Source of the DNA: Pseudomonas antarctica
GTDB taxonomy: Bacteria; Pseudomonadota; Gammaproteobacteria; Pseudomonadales; Pseudomonadaceae
Direction: 5' to 3'
Assembly (NCBI RefSeq): GCF_001647715.1
Contig: NZ_CP015600.1
Span: 3,782,001 to 3,846,000, forward strand
DNA length: 64,000 nt
A program made the translations under genes and the position numbers. A model generated the notes under the pieces. That model ran no database searches and was not told the DNA's origin. It was given only the letters and a program-made list of their open reading frames with translations. Of the stretch, positions 25,975-38,674 are shown one piece after another. Numbering within the stretch: position 1 is the stretch's first letter; the number at the start of each line of letters is the position of its first letter.

Positions 25975-26089
25975 GGGGTAATCCTTCGCAAAAATGAACG
26001 TTGGCTGCGACCTATCGCCTCTTACGGTTTAAGGACGGGCCGCAGCGCAGGTAGAATACCCGCCACCTTACGCAAGATGCGACCCGCAC

Positions 26090-27454
<1,365 letters not shown>

Positions 27455-27462
27455 CAGTCAGT

Positions 27463-27530
27463 CATCGCAGGCAAGCCAGCTCCCACATTTGGAATGCATT
27501 TCCCTGTGGGAGCTGGCTTGCCTGCGATAG
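27463..27530. repeat. REPIN (GTGGGAGCTGGCTTGC type)
   Basis: Inverted REP pair around a 17-bp centre. Over its compared length it differs by only one base from the REPIN at 58504-58570. Confidence 0.9.
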
Positions 27531-27543
27531 CCACACGTCGGTC

Positions 27544-28215
27544 TCAATGATTCACTGTGTAAGCCAGCATCATCGACAACTGGCACATTGGCCGACCACT
27601 CTCGGCATGCCATTGGTTGAACGCGCCCTGCACCGTCGCTAGATCACGCAGGCTGGTCGGGGCCTTGTCGACGATCTTCTGCGCGTTCAAGGCTGCCACC
27701 ACGTCATCGCTTGGCACAAATGTGTCCTTGCCTACCATGCGCAGGAAGCGCGGCGCCGACAGCCCGCCCAACTGATGGCCGTGCTTGCTCAGGTACTTCC
27801 ATAAACCGACGATATCGGTCACCGGCCAGTCGGCGATAAACGCGCCGAAACTGCCCTTTTCCTGCTCGATATCCAGAATCATCTGCGCATTGCGTGGCAC
27901 ACTTTTGAGCTTGCCCAGGTGACGGATGATGCGGGTGTCCTGCATCAAGCGCTCCAGGTGCTCAGCGCCCATCAGCACGACTTTTTCCGGGTCGAAACCG
28001 AAGAACACTTGCTCGAACGCCGGCCATTTACCGTCCACCACACTGTGCTTGAGCCCGGCGCGAAACACCCGCAACGCCAGGGTCGACAGGTAACGGTCAT
28101 CACTGATCTTGCGCAATTGCGCCGGGGTCTTGGGTACAGGCAGATGGGCTTCCAACTCGGCCGCCGAACCGAAGCGGTTCAGACAATATTCGTGCAGCCA
28201 CTTGTAATCGCGCAT
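27544..28215 (-). CDS. DNA-3-methyladenine glycosylase I family protein
   Basis: 223 residues of the Adenine_glyco (Tag) family: RKISDDRYLSTLALRVFRAGLKHSVV, FFGFDPEKV, IRHLGKLKSVPRNAQM. The family removes 3-methyladenine from alkylated DNA. The N-terminal MRDYKWLHEYC and the C-terminus lack the exact Cys/His zinc ligands of E. coli Tag, so this is a divergent subgroup and its substrate is not assured. The ATG at 28213-28215 follows GGAGAGG. Confidence 0.8.
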   Translation of the reverse strand: MRDYKWLHEYCLNRFGSAAELEAHLPVPKTPAQLRKISDDRYLSTLALRVFRAGLKHSVVDGKWPAFEQVFFGFDPEKVVLMGAEHLERLMQDTRIIRHLGKLKSVPRNAQMILDIEQEKGSFGAFIADWPVTDIVGLWKYLSKHGHQLGGLSAPRFLRMVGKDTFVPSDDVVAALNAQKIVDKAPTSLRDLATVQGAFNQWHAESGRPMCQLSMMLAYTVNH

Positions 28216-28239
28216 GCCCTCTCCTGGCAATTGAATTGA

Positions 28240-28264
28240 AAACGGCGCCCGCAAGCGCCGTCTT
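28240..28264 (-). terminator. ttcA terminator
   Basis: On the minus strand ACGGCGC pairs with GCGCCGT, followed by a short U-run, 20 bp after the ttcA stop. Confidence 0.6.
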
Positions 28265-28282
28265 TCAGAGCGTTGAAACGTG

Positions 28283-29107
28283 TCAGAGGTTCACAACATT
28301 GACGAAGCGCGAAGCGGCGGTCTCATCAATTTTCAGGCTGGTGAAGTCGAACAGGTTGCGGTCGGCCAATTGCGACGGCTGCACATTCTGCAGGCTGCGG
28401 AAGATGCTTTCGGTGCGCCCGGGAGTCTTGCGCTCCCAGTCCATGAGCATTTCCTTGACCACCTGGCGTTGCAGGTTTTCCTGGGAGCCACACAGGTTGC
28501 ACGGGATGATCGGGAATTGCTTGAAGTCGGAGTAAGCCTGGATGTCCTTCTCGTTGCAATACGCCAGCGGGCGGATCACCACGTTGCGCCCATCATCGGC
28601 GCGCAGCTTGGGCGGCATGGCCTTGAGGGAGCCGTTGAAGAACATATTGAGGAAGAATGTCTCGACGATGTCATCGCGGTGATGACCGAGGGCCATCTTG
28701 GTCGCGCCGATTTCATCGGCAAAGGTGTAGAGCGTGCCACGGCGCAGGCGCGAGCACAGCGAACAGGTGGTTTTGCCTTCCGGGATCAGTTCCTTGACCA
28801 CCGAATAGGTGTCTTTCTCGACGATGTGGTACTCGACGCCCAGCGCTTTCAAGTAGGCCGGCAATACGTGTTCGGGGAAGCCCGGCTGTTTCTGGTCCAT
28901 GTTGACGGCGACGATCTCGAACTTGATCGGTGCGACCTTCTGCAGGTGCAGCAGCACGTCAAGCAGGGTGTAGCTGTCTTTGCCGCCGGAGAGGCAGACC
29001 ATGACCTTGTCGCCCTCCTCGATCATGTTGAAATCGGCAACCGCTTCACCGGCCAGGCGACGCAGGCGTTTTTGCAGTTTGTTCTGGTTGACCGTAAGAG
29101 TGCCCAT
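28283..29107 (-). CDS. ttcA: tRNA 2-thiocytidine biosynthesis protein TtcA
   Basis: TtcA thiolates C32 of certain tRNAs using ATP and a cysteine-held [4Fe-4S] cluster. The 274-residue protein has the PP-loop [13 protein letters not shown] (about 38-50) and the two CxxC motifs, CSLC (about 122-125) and CNLC (about 212-215), that bind the cluster. The gene is monocistronic with its own terminator. Confidence 0.94.
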   Translation of the reverse strand: MGTLTVNQNKLQKRLRRLAGEAVADFNMIEEGDKVMVCLSGGKDSYTLLDVLLHLQKVAPIKFEIVAVNMDQKQPGFPEHVLPAYLKALGVEYHIVEKDTYSVVKELIPEGKTTCSLCSRLRRGTLYTFADEIGATKMALGHHRDDIVETFFLNMFFNGSLKAMPPKLRADDGRNVVIRPLAYCNEKDIQAYSDFKQFPIIPCNLCGSQENLQRQVVKEMLMDWERKTPGRTESIFRSLQNVQPSQLADRNLFDFTSLKIDETAASRFVNVVNL

Positions 29108-29381
29108 GGCGCTTGGATCCGCGAGAGGTGTGTGACGAAAAGCGCGGTATTTTAGCGGTAAGGACGCCCAAGATCCATTTCTGATCGAGGGGGTTTGACA
29201 GACCTCGCCGCGATTAGGGCTAGTGTTTACAGCGCAATTTACTCTAAAGCCCTACAGTTTTTCCGGTCATGACTTCCTATACTGCGACTTGAGGTCGCAC
29301 AACTATCCAGGACCTTTGAGGCCATTTGGCCCGTGGGCGCTCCGATGGGGGGCGATGGTAACAACGACAGGAGTGACTGGC

Positions 29382-29984
29382 ATGATCCATCACGTCGTGG
29401 GGCTGTTTACCCATCCCGACCAGGAATGGCGGGAAATTCGTGGCGATAAGGAAGAAAGTATCGGCCACATGTACCTCACTCACACCTTGATTCTCGCGGC
29501 GATCCCCGCCGTCTCCGCCTTCATCGGCACCACCCGCGTCGGCTGGGTGATTGGCAGCCGGTCCCCGGTCATGCTGACTCAGGAAAGCGCGCTGTGGATG
29601 ACCATCATGTCGTATGCGGCCATGCTCGGCGGCGTGGCGGTGATGGGCGCGTTCATTCACTGGATGGCCCGTACCTATGACGCCAGCCCCAGCATGGCGC
29701 GGTGTGTAGCGTTTGCCACGTACACTGCGACACCGCTGTTTATCGGCGGGCTGGCGGCGCTTTACCCGCACATGTGGCTGGGAATGGTCGTGGGTACGGC
29801 GGCGATTTGCTACACGGTGTACCTGCTGTATGTCGGGCTGCCGACCTTTATGAGCATCGACCCGGACGAGGGCTTCCTGTTTTCCAGCTCGGTGCTGGCC
29901 GTGGGCCTGGTGGTGCTGGTGGCGATCATGGCGTTTACCGTGATCGTCTGGGGCTTGGGCGTGGGCCCGATCTATACCAATTAG
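29382..29984 (+). CDS. Yip1-family inner-membrane protein
   Basis: 200 residues beginning MIHHVVGLFTHPDQEWREI, the usual N-terminal helix of bacterial Yip1-like proteins, followed by five or six hydrophobic segments. CAGGAG precedes this ATG; the 53 upstream codons of the open frame are not conserved-looking. Function unknown. Confidence 0.8.
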   Translation: MIHHVVGLFTHPDQEWREIRGDKEESIGHMYLTHTLILAAIPAVSAFIGTTRVGWVIGSRSPVMLTQESALWMTIMSYAAMLGGVAVMGAFIHWMARTYDASPSMARCVAFATYTATPLFIGGLAALYPHMWLGMVVGTAAICYTVYLLYVGLPTFMSIDPDEGFLFSSSVLAVGLVVLVAIMAFTVIVWGLGVGPIYTN

Positions 29985-30112
29985 GCTGATAAAAACCTGG
30001 GCAAGGCCACCGCAAGGTGGCTTTGTGCGTTATGCATGACCATTCGGCGCCTGACAGATTCGGAAACACCTGGTTTTGCGGCATACTGGACGTCTCTGGA
30101 GATATGTACAGC

Positions 30113-30607
30113 ATGCCCGAGCAACTCAATACCCGCGTCGAAGATTGTTTCCTGCAAGCCGAATCCTTTTTCAAACGAAGCTTCAAACGCCCCCAGGTCA
30201 GCCTCAAGCTGCGGGGCCAGAAAGCCGGTGTCGCGCATTTGCACGAGAACCTGCTGCGCTTCAACCCACAGTTGTACCGCGAAAACAGCCAGCACTTCCT
30301 TAAACAGACCGTGGCCCATGAAGTGGCGCACCTGATTGCCCATCAATTGTTTGGCGAGCGCATCCAGCCCCATGGCGAGGAATGGCAATTGATCATGCGC
30401 GGGGTTTACGAGCTGCCGCCGGATCGCTGCCACACCTATGCAATCAAGCGTCGACAAGTGACCCGCTATATATACCGCTGCCCGTGTGCCGACAGCGACT
30501 TCCCGTTCTCGGCCCAGCGGCATGGGTTGGTGAATCAGGGGCGGCGTTATTTGTGCCGGCGGTGCCGGCATACCTTGGTGTACACCGGGGAAACTCGGGT
30601 GGAGTGA
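30113..30607 (+). CDS. SprT-like zinc metalloprotease-fold protein
   Basis: 164 residues with the zinc-binding HEVAHLIAH motif (about 66-74), and a C-terminal zinc ribbon with paired cysteines (CPC and CRRC). It is the bacterial relative of eukaryotic SPRTN; the E. coli role is unresolved. The ATG at 30113 is chosen over one three codons earlier because GGAG is only 2 nt from that one. A weak hairpin near 30006-30021 separates it from the previous gene. Confidence 0.86.
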   Translation: MPEQLNTRVEDCFLQAESFFKRSFKRPQVSLKLRGQKAGVAHLHENLLRFNPQLYRENSQHFLKQTVAHEVAHLIAHQLFGERIQPHGEEWQLIMRGVYELPPDRCHTYAIKRRQVTRYIYRCPCADSDFPFSAQRHGLVNQGRRYLCRRCRHTLVYTGETRVE

Positions 30608-30629
30608 GGGGTGGTGTCAGTGATTGCCC

Positions 30630-30703
30630 CATCGCAGGCAAGCCAGCGCCCACACTTTGACCGCGCCGCCTATCAAATGTGGGAGCTGGCTTGCCTGCGA
30701 TAG
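30630..30703. repeat. REPIN (GTGGGAGCTGGCTTGC type)
   Basis: Inverted pair CGCAGGCAAGCCAGCGCCCAC / GTGGGAGCTGGCTTGCCTGCG, with one mismatch in the left arm and a centre of about 25 bp. Confidence 0.85.
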
Positions 30704-30717
30704 CATCCGTGCAGGCA

Positions 30718-31899
30718 CTACCCAACCACCTTGGCCCGCCGCAAGGCGTCTATCCTCTGAGCACTGAAGCCTAACTCGGCGAGCACTTCATCACTGTGCG
30801 CCCCCACAGCCGCCCCAATATGCCGAGGCTGCGGCAACCCCTCGGAAAACTTCAACGGACAGGCGATTTGCGCCTGGGTCGAGCCATCACCGCGTGGCAC
30901 CTGGCTGACCAATTGCCGCGCCTTCAACTGCGGATGCTCCACAGCCTCACTCAACGTCAGTACCGGTTCCACACACGCATCCACCCCGGCAAACAGCTCG
31001 CACAACTCGTCAAAGCTGCGTTTCTCAAACTCGACCTGCAATGCCCGCTTCAGTGCTTTTTGCTGTTCCGGCTGGGGAGACAAGCCTTGTGCCGCCAACT
31101 CCGGCCGCCCCAATGCCGCGCACAATGCCTGCATAAACGCAGGCTCCAGGCTGCCGACCGACATCCAGCGCCCATCGCGGGACCGGTAATAATCGTAGAA
31201 ACTGCCGCCGTTCAGCACATGCGTCTCCCAACCCGGCTCCACGCCACAGGCCAGATACCCAGCGCCGGCCATCGCGTTCAAGCTGAACGAGCAATCGGTC
31301 ATGCTCACATCCAGGTATTGGCCGACACCGCTCTGTTGCCGGGCAATCACCGCTGCGAGCAAACCGACCACCGCATGCAGCGAACCACCGCCCACATCCG
31401 CCAATTGCACGCCAAGCGGCAACGGCCCGCTGTCTTGGCGGCCGGTGTAACTGGCCACGCCGGCCAGCGCCAGGTAGTTGATATCGTGCCCGGCACGGTC
31501 TTTGTAAGGGCCGGTCTGGCCATAGCCGGTGATCGAAACATAAATCAGCTTGGGGTTGATCGCCTTCAACGCCTCATAACCCAAGCCCAGACGCTCCATC
31601 ACCCCAGGCCGGAATTGCTCAAGGACGATGTCGTAGTCTTTGACCAGTTCGCGCACGATCTCCAGCGCCTCGACCTGCTTGAGATCCAGCGCCAGACTGC
31701 GCTTATTGCGATTGAGGTAGGCATGGCTCGCCGAGGTGCCGTGGTCATGGGGTGGCAAGACCCGCAACAGGTCCATGCGCGTGGGCGATTCGATGCGCAA
31801 TACCTCAGCGCCCATGTCCGCCAGCATCAAGGACGCGAACGGGCCCGGCAGCAAGGTGGAAAAATCCAGCACTTTGAGCGATGCCAAGGGACCTGACAT
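30718..31899 (-). CDS. CaiB/BaiF family CoA transferase
   Basis: A 393-residue class III CoA transferase: VLDFSTLLPGPFASLMLADMG at the start, the NRNKRSLALDL motif, FRPGVMERLGLGYE, and GYGQTGPYKDRAGHDINY, which carries the Asp expected to form the enzyme-aspartyl intermediate. It moves CoA between acyl groups such as formyl, oxalyl, carnitinyl or 2-methylacyl-CoA racemase-type substrates; the exact one is not readable. The ATG with GGAG upstream gives the family's MSGPLASLKVLDF start. Single gene. Confidence 0.87.
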   Translation of the reverse strand: MSGPLASLKVLDFSTLLPGPFASLMLADMGAEVLRIESPTRMDLLRVLPPHDHGTSASHAYLNRNKRSLALDLKQVEALEIVRELVKDYDIVLEQFRPGVMERLGLGYEALKAINPKLIYVSITGYGQTGPYKDRAGHDINYLALAGVASYTGRQDSGPLPLGVQLADVGGGSLHAVVGLLAAVIARQQSGVGQYLDVSMTDCSFSLNAMAGAGYLACGVEPGWETHVLNGGSFYDYYRSRDGRWMSVGSLEPAFMQALCAALGRPELAAQGLSPQPEQQKALKRALQVEFEKRSFDELCELFAGVDACVEPVLTLSEAVEHPQLKARQLVSQVPRGDGSTQAQIACPLKFSEGLPQPRHIGAAVGAHSDEVLAELGFSAQRIDALRRAKVVG

Positions 31900-32057
31900 G
31901 GAGACTCCATTTGGGGTTTCGAATGCCCACAGCGTAGGCAGCCTTGAGCCTGGCGGCAATCGTCAGAACAATCACCGCGAGTGACCGTTTTGATCACGGC
32001 GGGCTTTTTCGCGGCGGCGGCTTTATGATTGGCTTACGTTTGCTTGCAGAGTGTTCC

Positions 32058-32450
32058 ATGAAGTTTGCGATTGCTTTGTTTTCCGCCGCCCATGCGCCCT
32101 CCTCGCGCCGCGCCTTGCTGTTCGCACAGGCAGCGCTTGCCGGCGGGCACGAAATTGTGCGGCTGTTTTTTTATCAGGACGGGGTGTACAGCGCCTCCAC
32201 TAACATCGTTGCGCCCCAGGATGAGCAAGATATCGCCCGGCAATGGCGCGAGTTCGTCAGCGCGCACCAGCTCGACGGCGTGGTGTGCATCGCCGCTGCC
32301 TTGCGCCGTGGCGTGTTGAATAAGGAAGAAGCCACGCGCTATCAACGCAGCGCAGTGAACCTCGACGCGCCGTGGGCGCTGTCGGGCCTTGGGCAGCTGC
32401 ATGACGCCGCCCAGGCCGCTGACCGCCTGATCTGCTTTGGAGGGCCATGA
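32058..32450 (+). CDS. tusD: sulfurtransferase complex subunit TusD
   Basis: 130 residues beginning MKFAIALFSAAHAPSSRRAL, a DsrE-fold subunit. TusBCD takes persulfide sulfur from TusA and passes it to TusE for 2-thiouridine at tRNA position 34. The expected catalytic Cys lies in LDGVVCIAAALRRG (about residue 78). First gene of a coupled five-gene operon; TusC starts 1 nt after its stop. Confidence 0.92.
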   Translation: MKFAIALFSAAHAPSSRRALLFAQAALAGGHEIVRLFFYQDGVYSASTNIVAPQDEQDIARQWREFVSAHQLDGVVCIAAALRRGVLNKEEATRYQRSAVNLDAPWALSGLGQLHDAAQAADRLICFGGP

Positions 32451-32451
32451 C

Positions 32452-32802
32452 ATGTCCAAATCCTTATTGGTGATCAGCCGCCAGGCACCGTGGTCGGGGC
32501 CGAGCGCGCGCGAAGCCCTGGATATCGTGCTGGCCGGCGGTGCATTTGATCTGCCGATCGGCCTGCTGTTTATGGATGACGGGGTGTTTCAGCTGGCGCC
32601 ACACCAGGACGCCAAGGCCGTGCAGCAAAAAGACCTCGGCGCCAACTTGCAGGCGTTGGGCCTGTTCGGTATCGATGACGTATTCGCCTGCAGCCACAGC
32701 CTGGCCGAGCGCGGGCTCGCGCCCCCCGCCAGTGCTCAAGCGCTGGGCAGCGAACAGATTTCCCAACTGATTGACCGTTACGACCAGGTGATTACCCTCT
32801 GA
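32452..32802 (+). CDS. tusC: sulfurtransferase complex subunit TusC
   Basis: 116 residues beginning MSKSLLVISRQAPW, a DsrF-type DsrE-fold protein, with VLAGGAFDLPIGLLFMDDGVFQL. Its stop overlaps the ATG of tusB (TGATG). It is the structural subunit of the TusBCD heterohexamer. Confidence 0.92.
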   Translation: MSKSLLVISRQAPWSGPSAREALDIVLAGGAFDLPIGLLFMDDGVFQLAPHQDAKAVQQKDLGANLQALGLFGIDDVFACSHSLAERGLAPPASAQALGSEQISQLIDRYDQVITL

Positions 32803-33080
32803 TGTCGACTTTACATGTGGTGTCCCACTCCCCGTTTACCGATAGCCGCCTCGCCAGTTGCCTGCGCGTTTGCGGCCCCGAGGACGCGATCCTGCTGTGC
32901 GGCGATGGCGCCTACGGGCTGCACAATCCGGCCCTGCAGACCAAGGGTGTGAAGGTCTTTGTGCTGGCCGAAGACATGCAGGCGCGCAACCTGCCCCTGC
33001 CAGACTGGGCCGACAGCGTGGACTATCCAGGTTTCGTGCAGTTGTCGATCGACTACGACAAGGTCAACACCTGGCTATGA
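32802..33080 (+). CDS. tusB: sulfurtransferase complex subunit TusB
   Basis: 92 residues, DsrH family (MSTLHVVSHSPFTDSRLASC; CGDGAYG; LAEDMQARNL). It overlaps tusC by 1 bp and tusE by 4 bp. Confidence 0.9.
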   Translation: MSTLHVVSHSPFTDSRLASCLRVCGPEDAILLCGDGAYGLHNPALQTKGVKVFVLAEDMQARNLPLPDWADSVDYPGFVQLSIDYDKVNTWL

Positions 33081-33412
33081 ACACCCTGACCGTAGGTTCG
33101 CGCACCCTCGAACTGGACAAGGACGGCTATCTCGTCGACCTGAGTCAATGGTCCACCGACGTGGCCAACGCCCTTGCCGCCGCCGAACCCCTGGAGTTGA
33201 CCGCGGACCATTGGGAAATCCTCGAACTGCTGCGTGGCTTCTACGCCGAATTCCAGTTGTCCCCCGCCACGCGCCCGCTGATCAAGTACACCGCCTTGAA
33301 GCTGGGCCCGGAAAAGGGCAACAGCCTGCACCTCAACAAACTGTTCAACGGCACTCCCGCCAAACTCGCCGCCAAGCTGGCGGGCCTGCCCAGGCCGACG
33401 AATTGCTTATGA
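33077..33412 (+). CDS. tusE: sulfur relay protein TusE/DsrC
   Basis: 111 residues with the DsrC fold: LDKDGYLVDLSQWSTDVA, LTADHWEILELLR, FNGTPAKLAAKLAGLPRPTNCL. The Cys one from the end is the sulfur-carrying residue that receives persulfide from TusBCD and hands it to MnmA. MnmA itself is encoded at 53576. The DsrC second Cys is absent, as in TusE. ATG at 33077-33079 overlaps the tusB stop. Confidence 0.92.
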   Translation: MNTLTVGSRTLELDKDGYLVDLSQWSTDVANALAAAEPLELTADHWEILELLRGFYAEFQLSPATRPLIKYTALKLGPEKGNSLHLNKLFNGTPAKLAAKLAGLPRPTNCL

Positions 33413-34410
33413 CCGACTTTGCCCCGCTGACCCTTGAAACCCCTGCCGAACACCCGTTTGCGCAGTTCGTGCGCATCCTGGGCAAAGGCAAGCGCGGCGC
33501 GCGCAACCTCACCCGCGAAGAAGCCCGTGAGGCCATGGGCATGCTGCTCGACGAAGAAGTCGAAGACACCCAGCTCGGCGCCTTCCTGATGTTGCTACGG
33601 CACAAGGAAGAAAGCCCGGAAGAACTCGCCGGATTCACCGAAGCGGTACGCGAACGCCTGAATGCGCCGGCGCTGAACGTGGATATCGATTGGCCCACCT
33701 ACGCCGGGAAAAAACGCCACCTGCCGTGGTATTTGCTGGCGGCCAAATGCCTGGCGCAGAACGGCGTGCGCATCCTGATGCACGGCGGCGGCGCTCACAC
33801 CGCTGGCCGGTTGTACACCGAGCAATTGCTGGAAGGCCTACACATCCCGTTGTGCCGCAATTGGCAGCAGGTTGAAAGCGCGTTCGAACACGGCAACCTG
33901 GCGTTTATCCCGCTGGGTGACTGGGCGCCGCAACTGCAACGCATGATTGATCTGCGTAACACCCTGGGCCTGCGCTCGCCGATCCATTCCCTGGCGCGCC
34001 TGCTCAACCCGCTGAATGCACGCTGCGGCCTGCAAAGTATTTTCCACCCCGGTTACCAGGGCGTGCACCGTGACGCCAGCGGCCTGCTCGGCGACAACGT
34101 GATTGTGGTCAAGGGTGACGGCGGCGAGGTCGAGATCAACCCCGACACCCTGAGCCACCTGTACGGCACCACCGGCGGCGAAAGCTGGGACGAAGAGTGG
34201 CCCGCCCTCTCCGCTCAGCGCCACGTCAAACCCGCGACCCTGGAACCCGAGCAGTTGAAAGCGCTGTGGCGCGGCGATGTCGAGGACAGCTATCCGCAAC
34301 TGGCCCTGATCGCCACCATGGCCCTGGCCTTGCGCGGCCTCGGCCACCCACGGGTGCAAGCCTTCGAACTGGCCCAGCAATACTGGGACGCGCGGGACAA
34401 ATCGATTTAA
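33409..34410 (+). CDS. TrpD2/YbiB-like phosphoribosyltransferase-fold protein
   Basis: 333 residues of the anthranilate phosphoribosyltransferase fold (LTREEAREAMGMLLDEEV, MHGGGAHTAG, GLRSPIHSLARLLNPL, HPGY, VVKGDGGEVEINP). In the TrpD2/YbiB subfamily the GTGGD phosphoribosyl-pyrophosphate motif is changed, here to MHGGG, and E. coli YbiB binds nucleic acid without enzyme activity. It overlaps tusE by 4 bp, so it is co-translated with the tRNA-thiolation relay, suggesting an RNA-linked role. Confidence 0.85.
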   Translation: MTDFAPLTLETPAEHPFAQFVRILGKGKRGARNLTREEAREAMGMLLDEEVEDTQLGAFLMLLRHKEESPEELAGFTEAVRERLNAPALNVDIDWPTYAGKKRHLPWYLLAAKCLAQNGVRILMHGGGAHTAGRLYTEQLLEGLHIPLCRNWQQVESAFEHGNLAFIPLGDWAPQLQRMIDLRNTLGLRSPIHSLARLLNPLNARCGLQSIFHPGYQGVHRDASGLLGDNVIVVKGDGGEVEINPDTLSHLYGTTGGESWDEEWPALSAQRHVKPATLEPEQLKALWRGDVEDSYPQLALIATMALALRGLGHPRVQAFELAQQYWDARDKSI

Positions 34411-34498
34411 TCGATCATTTGCCCGCAGTCTTTGTGCTTTTAGTTCGAACTCATCCCTTTAGACTGGGCTCCAACGCTTATTAGCCAAGGAGCCAGTC

Positions 34499-35494
34499 AT
34501 GGGTTTGCTGATCGAAGGACATTGGAAAGACCAGTGGTACGAAAGTAGTGCAGACGGCGCTTTCCAGCGCGAGCAGGCGCAACGGCGTAACTGGGTGACA
34601 GCCGACGGCGAGCCTGGCCCCAGTGGCGAGGGCGGCTTCCAGGCGCAGGCCGGTCGCTATCATCTGTATGTTTCCCTCGCCTGCCCGTGGGCCCACCGCA
34701 CCTTGATCCTGCGCAAGCTCAAGGGCCTGGAAAGCTTGATCGACGTTTCCGTCGTCAGTTGGCTGATGCTGGAAAACGGCTGGACCTTCGACAAGGCCCA
34801 TGGCTCCAGCGGCGACAAACTCGACGACTTCCAATTCATGCACCAGCGCTACACCGCTGACACCGCCAACTACACCGGCCGCGTCACCGTACCGGTGCTG
34901 TGGGACAAAAAGCTCAAGCGCATCGTGAGCAATGAATCCGCGGAGATCATCCGCATGTTTAACAGCGCCTTCAACGAACTGACCGGCAACACGCTGGACT
35001 TCTACCCCGAGGCGCTACGCCCGAGCATCGACGCGCTGAACGAACGCATCTACGCCGCCGTGAACAATGGCGTATACCGCGCAGGCTTCGCCACCTCGCA
35101 AAAGGCCTATGAAAGCGCGTTTGATGATGTGTTTGCCGAGCTGGATCACCTGGAGCGGCACTTGGACGCGCACCGTTACCTGGCCGGTGAATACCTGACC
35201 GAAGCCGATGTGCGGCTGTTCACCACGCTGATTCGTTTTGATGCGGTGTATTACAGCCACTTCAAATGCAACCTGCGGCGGATTGCCGATTATCCGAACT
35301 TGTCGAATTGGCTGAGGGAGATTTATCAGTGGCCAGGCGTGGCCGAGACGGTGGATTTTTCGCACATCAAGGGGCATTACTATGCGAGCCACCCGACGAT
35401 CAATCCGACGGGGATTGTGCCGAAGGGGCCGTTACAAACCTTTGATGCCGGGCATGACAGGAAGCGGCTAAGTGGCAAAGGCGTCCAGGGCTGA
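34499..35494 (+). CDS. glutathionyl-hydroquinone reductase (GST-like)
   Basis: 331 residues of the YqjG/EcmB/PcpF subfamily: the active site CPWAHRTL (Cys about 61), thioredoxin-like then helical GST C-terminal domain (YLAGEYLTEADVRLFTTLIRFD) and the family-specific HIKGHYYASHPTINPTGIVP near the end. It removes glutathione from glutathionyl-hydroquinones. AAGGAG precedes the ATG. Single gene. Confidence 0.9.
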   Translation: MGLLIEGHWKDQWYESSADGAFQREQAQRRNWVTADGEPGPSGEGGFQAQAGRYHLYVSLACPWAHRTLILRKLKGLESLIDVSVVSWLMLENGWTFDKAHGSSGDKLDDFQFMHQRYTADTANYTGRVTVPVLWDKKLKRIVSNESAEIIRMFNSAFNELTGNTLDFYPEALRPSIDALNERIYAAVNNGVYRAGFATSQKAYESAFDDVFAELDHLERHLDAHRYLAGEYLTEADVRLFTTLIRFDAVYYSHFKCNLRRIADYPNLSNWLREIYQWPGVAETVDFSHIKGHYYASHPTINPTGIVPKGPLQTFDAGHDRKRLSGKGVQG

Positions 35495-35523
35495 TCCGAA
35501 TCATTGGCTATGTTTGAAGGCCT

Positions 35524-35600
35524 CATCGGGGGCAAGCCCCCTCCCACATTTGGATCTGTGCACACAGGCCAATGTGGGAGGGGGCTTGCCCGCAATGCGG
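35524..35600. repeat. REPIN (GTGGGAGGGGGCTTGC type)
   Basis: CGGGGGCAAGCCCCCTCCCAC faces GTGGGAGGGGGCTTGCCCGC, centre about 26 bp, between the GST gene and cysG. Confidence 0.85.
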
Positions 35601-35607
35601 TTAAGGC

Positions 35608-37002
35608 TCAAACCTGGGATTGCGCCCCTTCAAACCACTTCAGTTTCTCGCGCAACACCACCACTTCACCGACGATGACCAAGGTCGGCGCATGCACTTC
35701 ATGCTCCGCCACCATGCGCGGCAAGTCCGCCAGGGTGCCGGTAAACACGCGCTGATTGGACGTGGTGCCCTGCTGGATCAACGCCGCCGGGGTATCCGCT
35801 GCGCGACCGTGCTTGATCAGTTGTTCGCAGATGATCGGCAAGCCAATCAAACCCATGTAGAACACCAAGGTCTGCGACGGCCCCACCAGATCCCGCCAAG
35901 GCAGGTCTGACGTCCCGTTCTTCAAATGCCCGGTGATAAAACGTACCGACTGGGCATAGTCACGGTGCGTCAGCGGAATCCCGGCATAGGCCGCGCAACC
36001 ACTGGCGGCAGTGATTCCCGGCACTACCTGGAACGGAATGCCATGGGCCGCCAATTCCTCGATCTCTTCGCCACCACGGCCAAAGATGAACGGATCGCCA
36101 CCTTTTAGACGCAGCACACGCTTGCCTTGCTTGGCCAGATCCACCAATTGCTGGTTGATCTGGTCTTGCGGCACGGCATGGTCGGCGCGACGCTTGCCGA
36201 CGTAAATACGCTCGGCATCCCGGCGGCACAGTTCAAGAATCGCCGGAGCAACCAAACGGTCATACAGCACCACGTCGGCTTGCTGCATCAGGCGCAGGGC
36301 GCGGAAGGTCAGCAGGTCCGGATCACCCGGGCCTGCGCCCACCAAATAGACTTCGCCGGGCGCGTACGGTGGCGCGCCGTTAACCTTCTCGATCAACAAG
36401 CGCTCAGCTTCAGCGCCCTGCCCGGCCAACTGACGGTCGGCGATCGGGCCTTGGAAAACCTCTTCCCAAAACGCACGACGCTGCTGAACGTCCGGGTACA
36501 AACCTTTGACCTGGGCACGAAAACGCGCCGCCAACCCGGCCAACTGGCCGTAAGTGGAAGGAATCCAGGTTTCCAGCTTGGCCCGGATCAAGCGCGCCAG
36601 CACCGGCGCATCGCCGCCGCTGGACACGGCAATCACCAAGGGCGAACGGTCGACAATTGCCGGGAAGATCACGCTGCACAAGGCTGGCGCGTCCACCACA
36701 TTGACCGGCACGCAGCGACGCTTGGCATCACTGGACACTTGCGCGTTCAGCGGCTCGTCGTCGGTCGCGGCGATAATCAGGGTGCAACCCTCAAGGTCGG
36801 GCTCCTGATAACCGCGTAAAATCAGTTCCCCGCCACTGCCCAGTACCAGTTCACGCAACTGGTCTTCGATCTGGGGAGCAACCACCCGCAGCAACGCACC
36901 GGCGTCGGCCAGCAGCCGGGATTTGCGCAACGCAATCTCCCCGCCACCGACGACCAACACACGACTGCCGCGCAGGTTATGAAACAGCGGCAGAAATTCC
37001 AT
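35608..37002 (-). CDS. cysG: siroheme synthase (trifunctional CysG)
   Basis: 464 residues. The N-terminal domain (about 1-150) is the precorrin-2 dehydrogenase/ferrochelatase with [15 protein letters not shown] and the Ser of [12 protein letters not shown]. The C-terminal domain is the uroporphyrinogen III methyltransferase: [15 protein letters not shown] (SAM site), [18 protein letters not shown] and [10 protein letters not shown]. It converts uroporphyrinogen III to siroheme for sulfite and nitrite reductases. One bp separates it from serS. Confidence 0.95.
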   Translation of the reverse strand: MEFLPLFHNLRGSRVLVVGGGEIALRKSRLLADAGALLRVVAPQIEDQLRELVLGSGGELILRGYQEPDLEGCTLIIAATDDEPLNAQVSSDAKRRCVPVNVVDAPALCSVIFPAIVDRSPLVIAVSSGGDAPVLARLIRAKLETWIPSTYGQLAGLAARFRAQVKGLYPDVQQRRAFWEEVFQGPIADRQLAGQGAEAERLLIEKVNGAPPYAPGEVYLVGAGPGDPDLLTFRALRLMQQADVVLYDRLVAPAILELCRRDAERIYVGKRRADHAVPQDQINQQLVDLAKQGKRVLRLKGGDPFIFGRGGEEIEELAAHGIPFQVVPGITAASGCAAYAGIPLTHRDYAQSVRFITGHLKNGTSDLPWRDLVGPSQTLVFYMGLIGLPIICEQLIKHGRAADTPAALIQQGTTSNQRVFTGTLADLPRMVAEHEVHAPTLVIVGEVVVLREKLKWFEGAQSQV

Positions 37003-38673
<1,671 letters not shown>

Positions 38674-38674
<1 letters not shown>

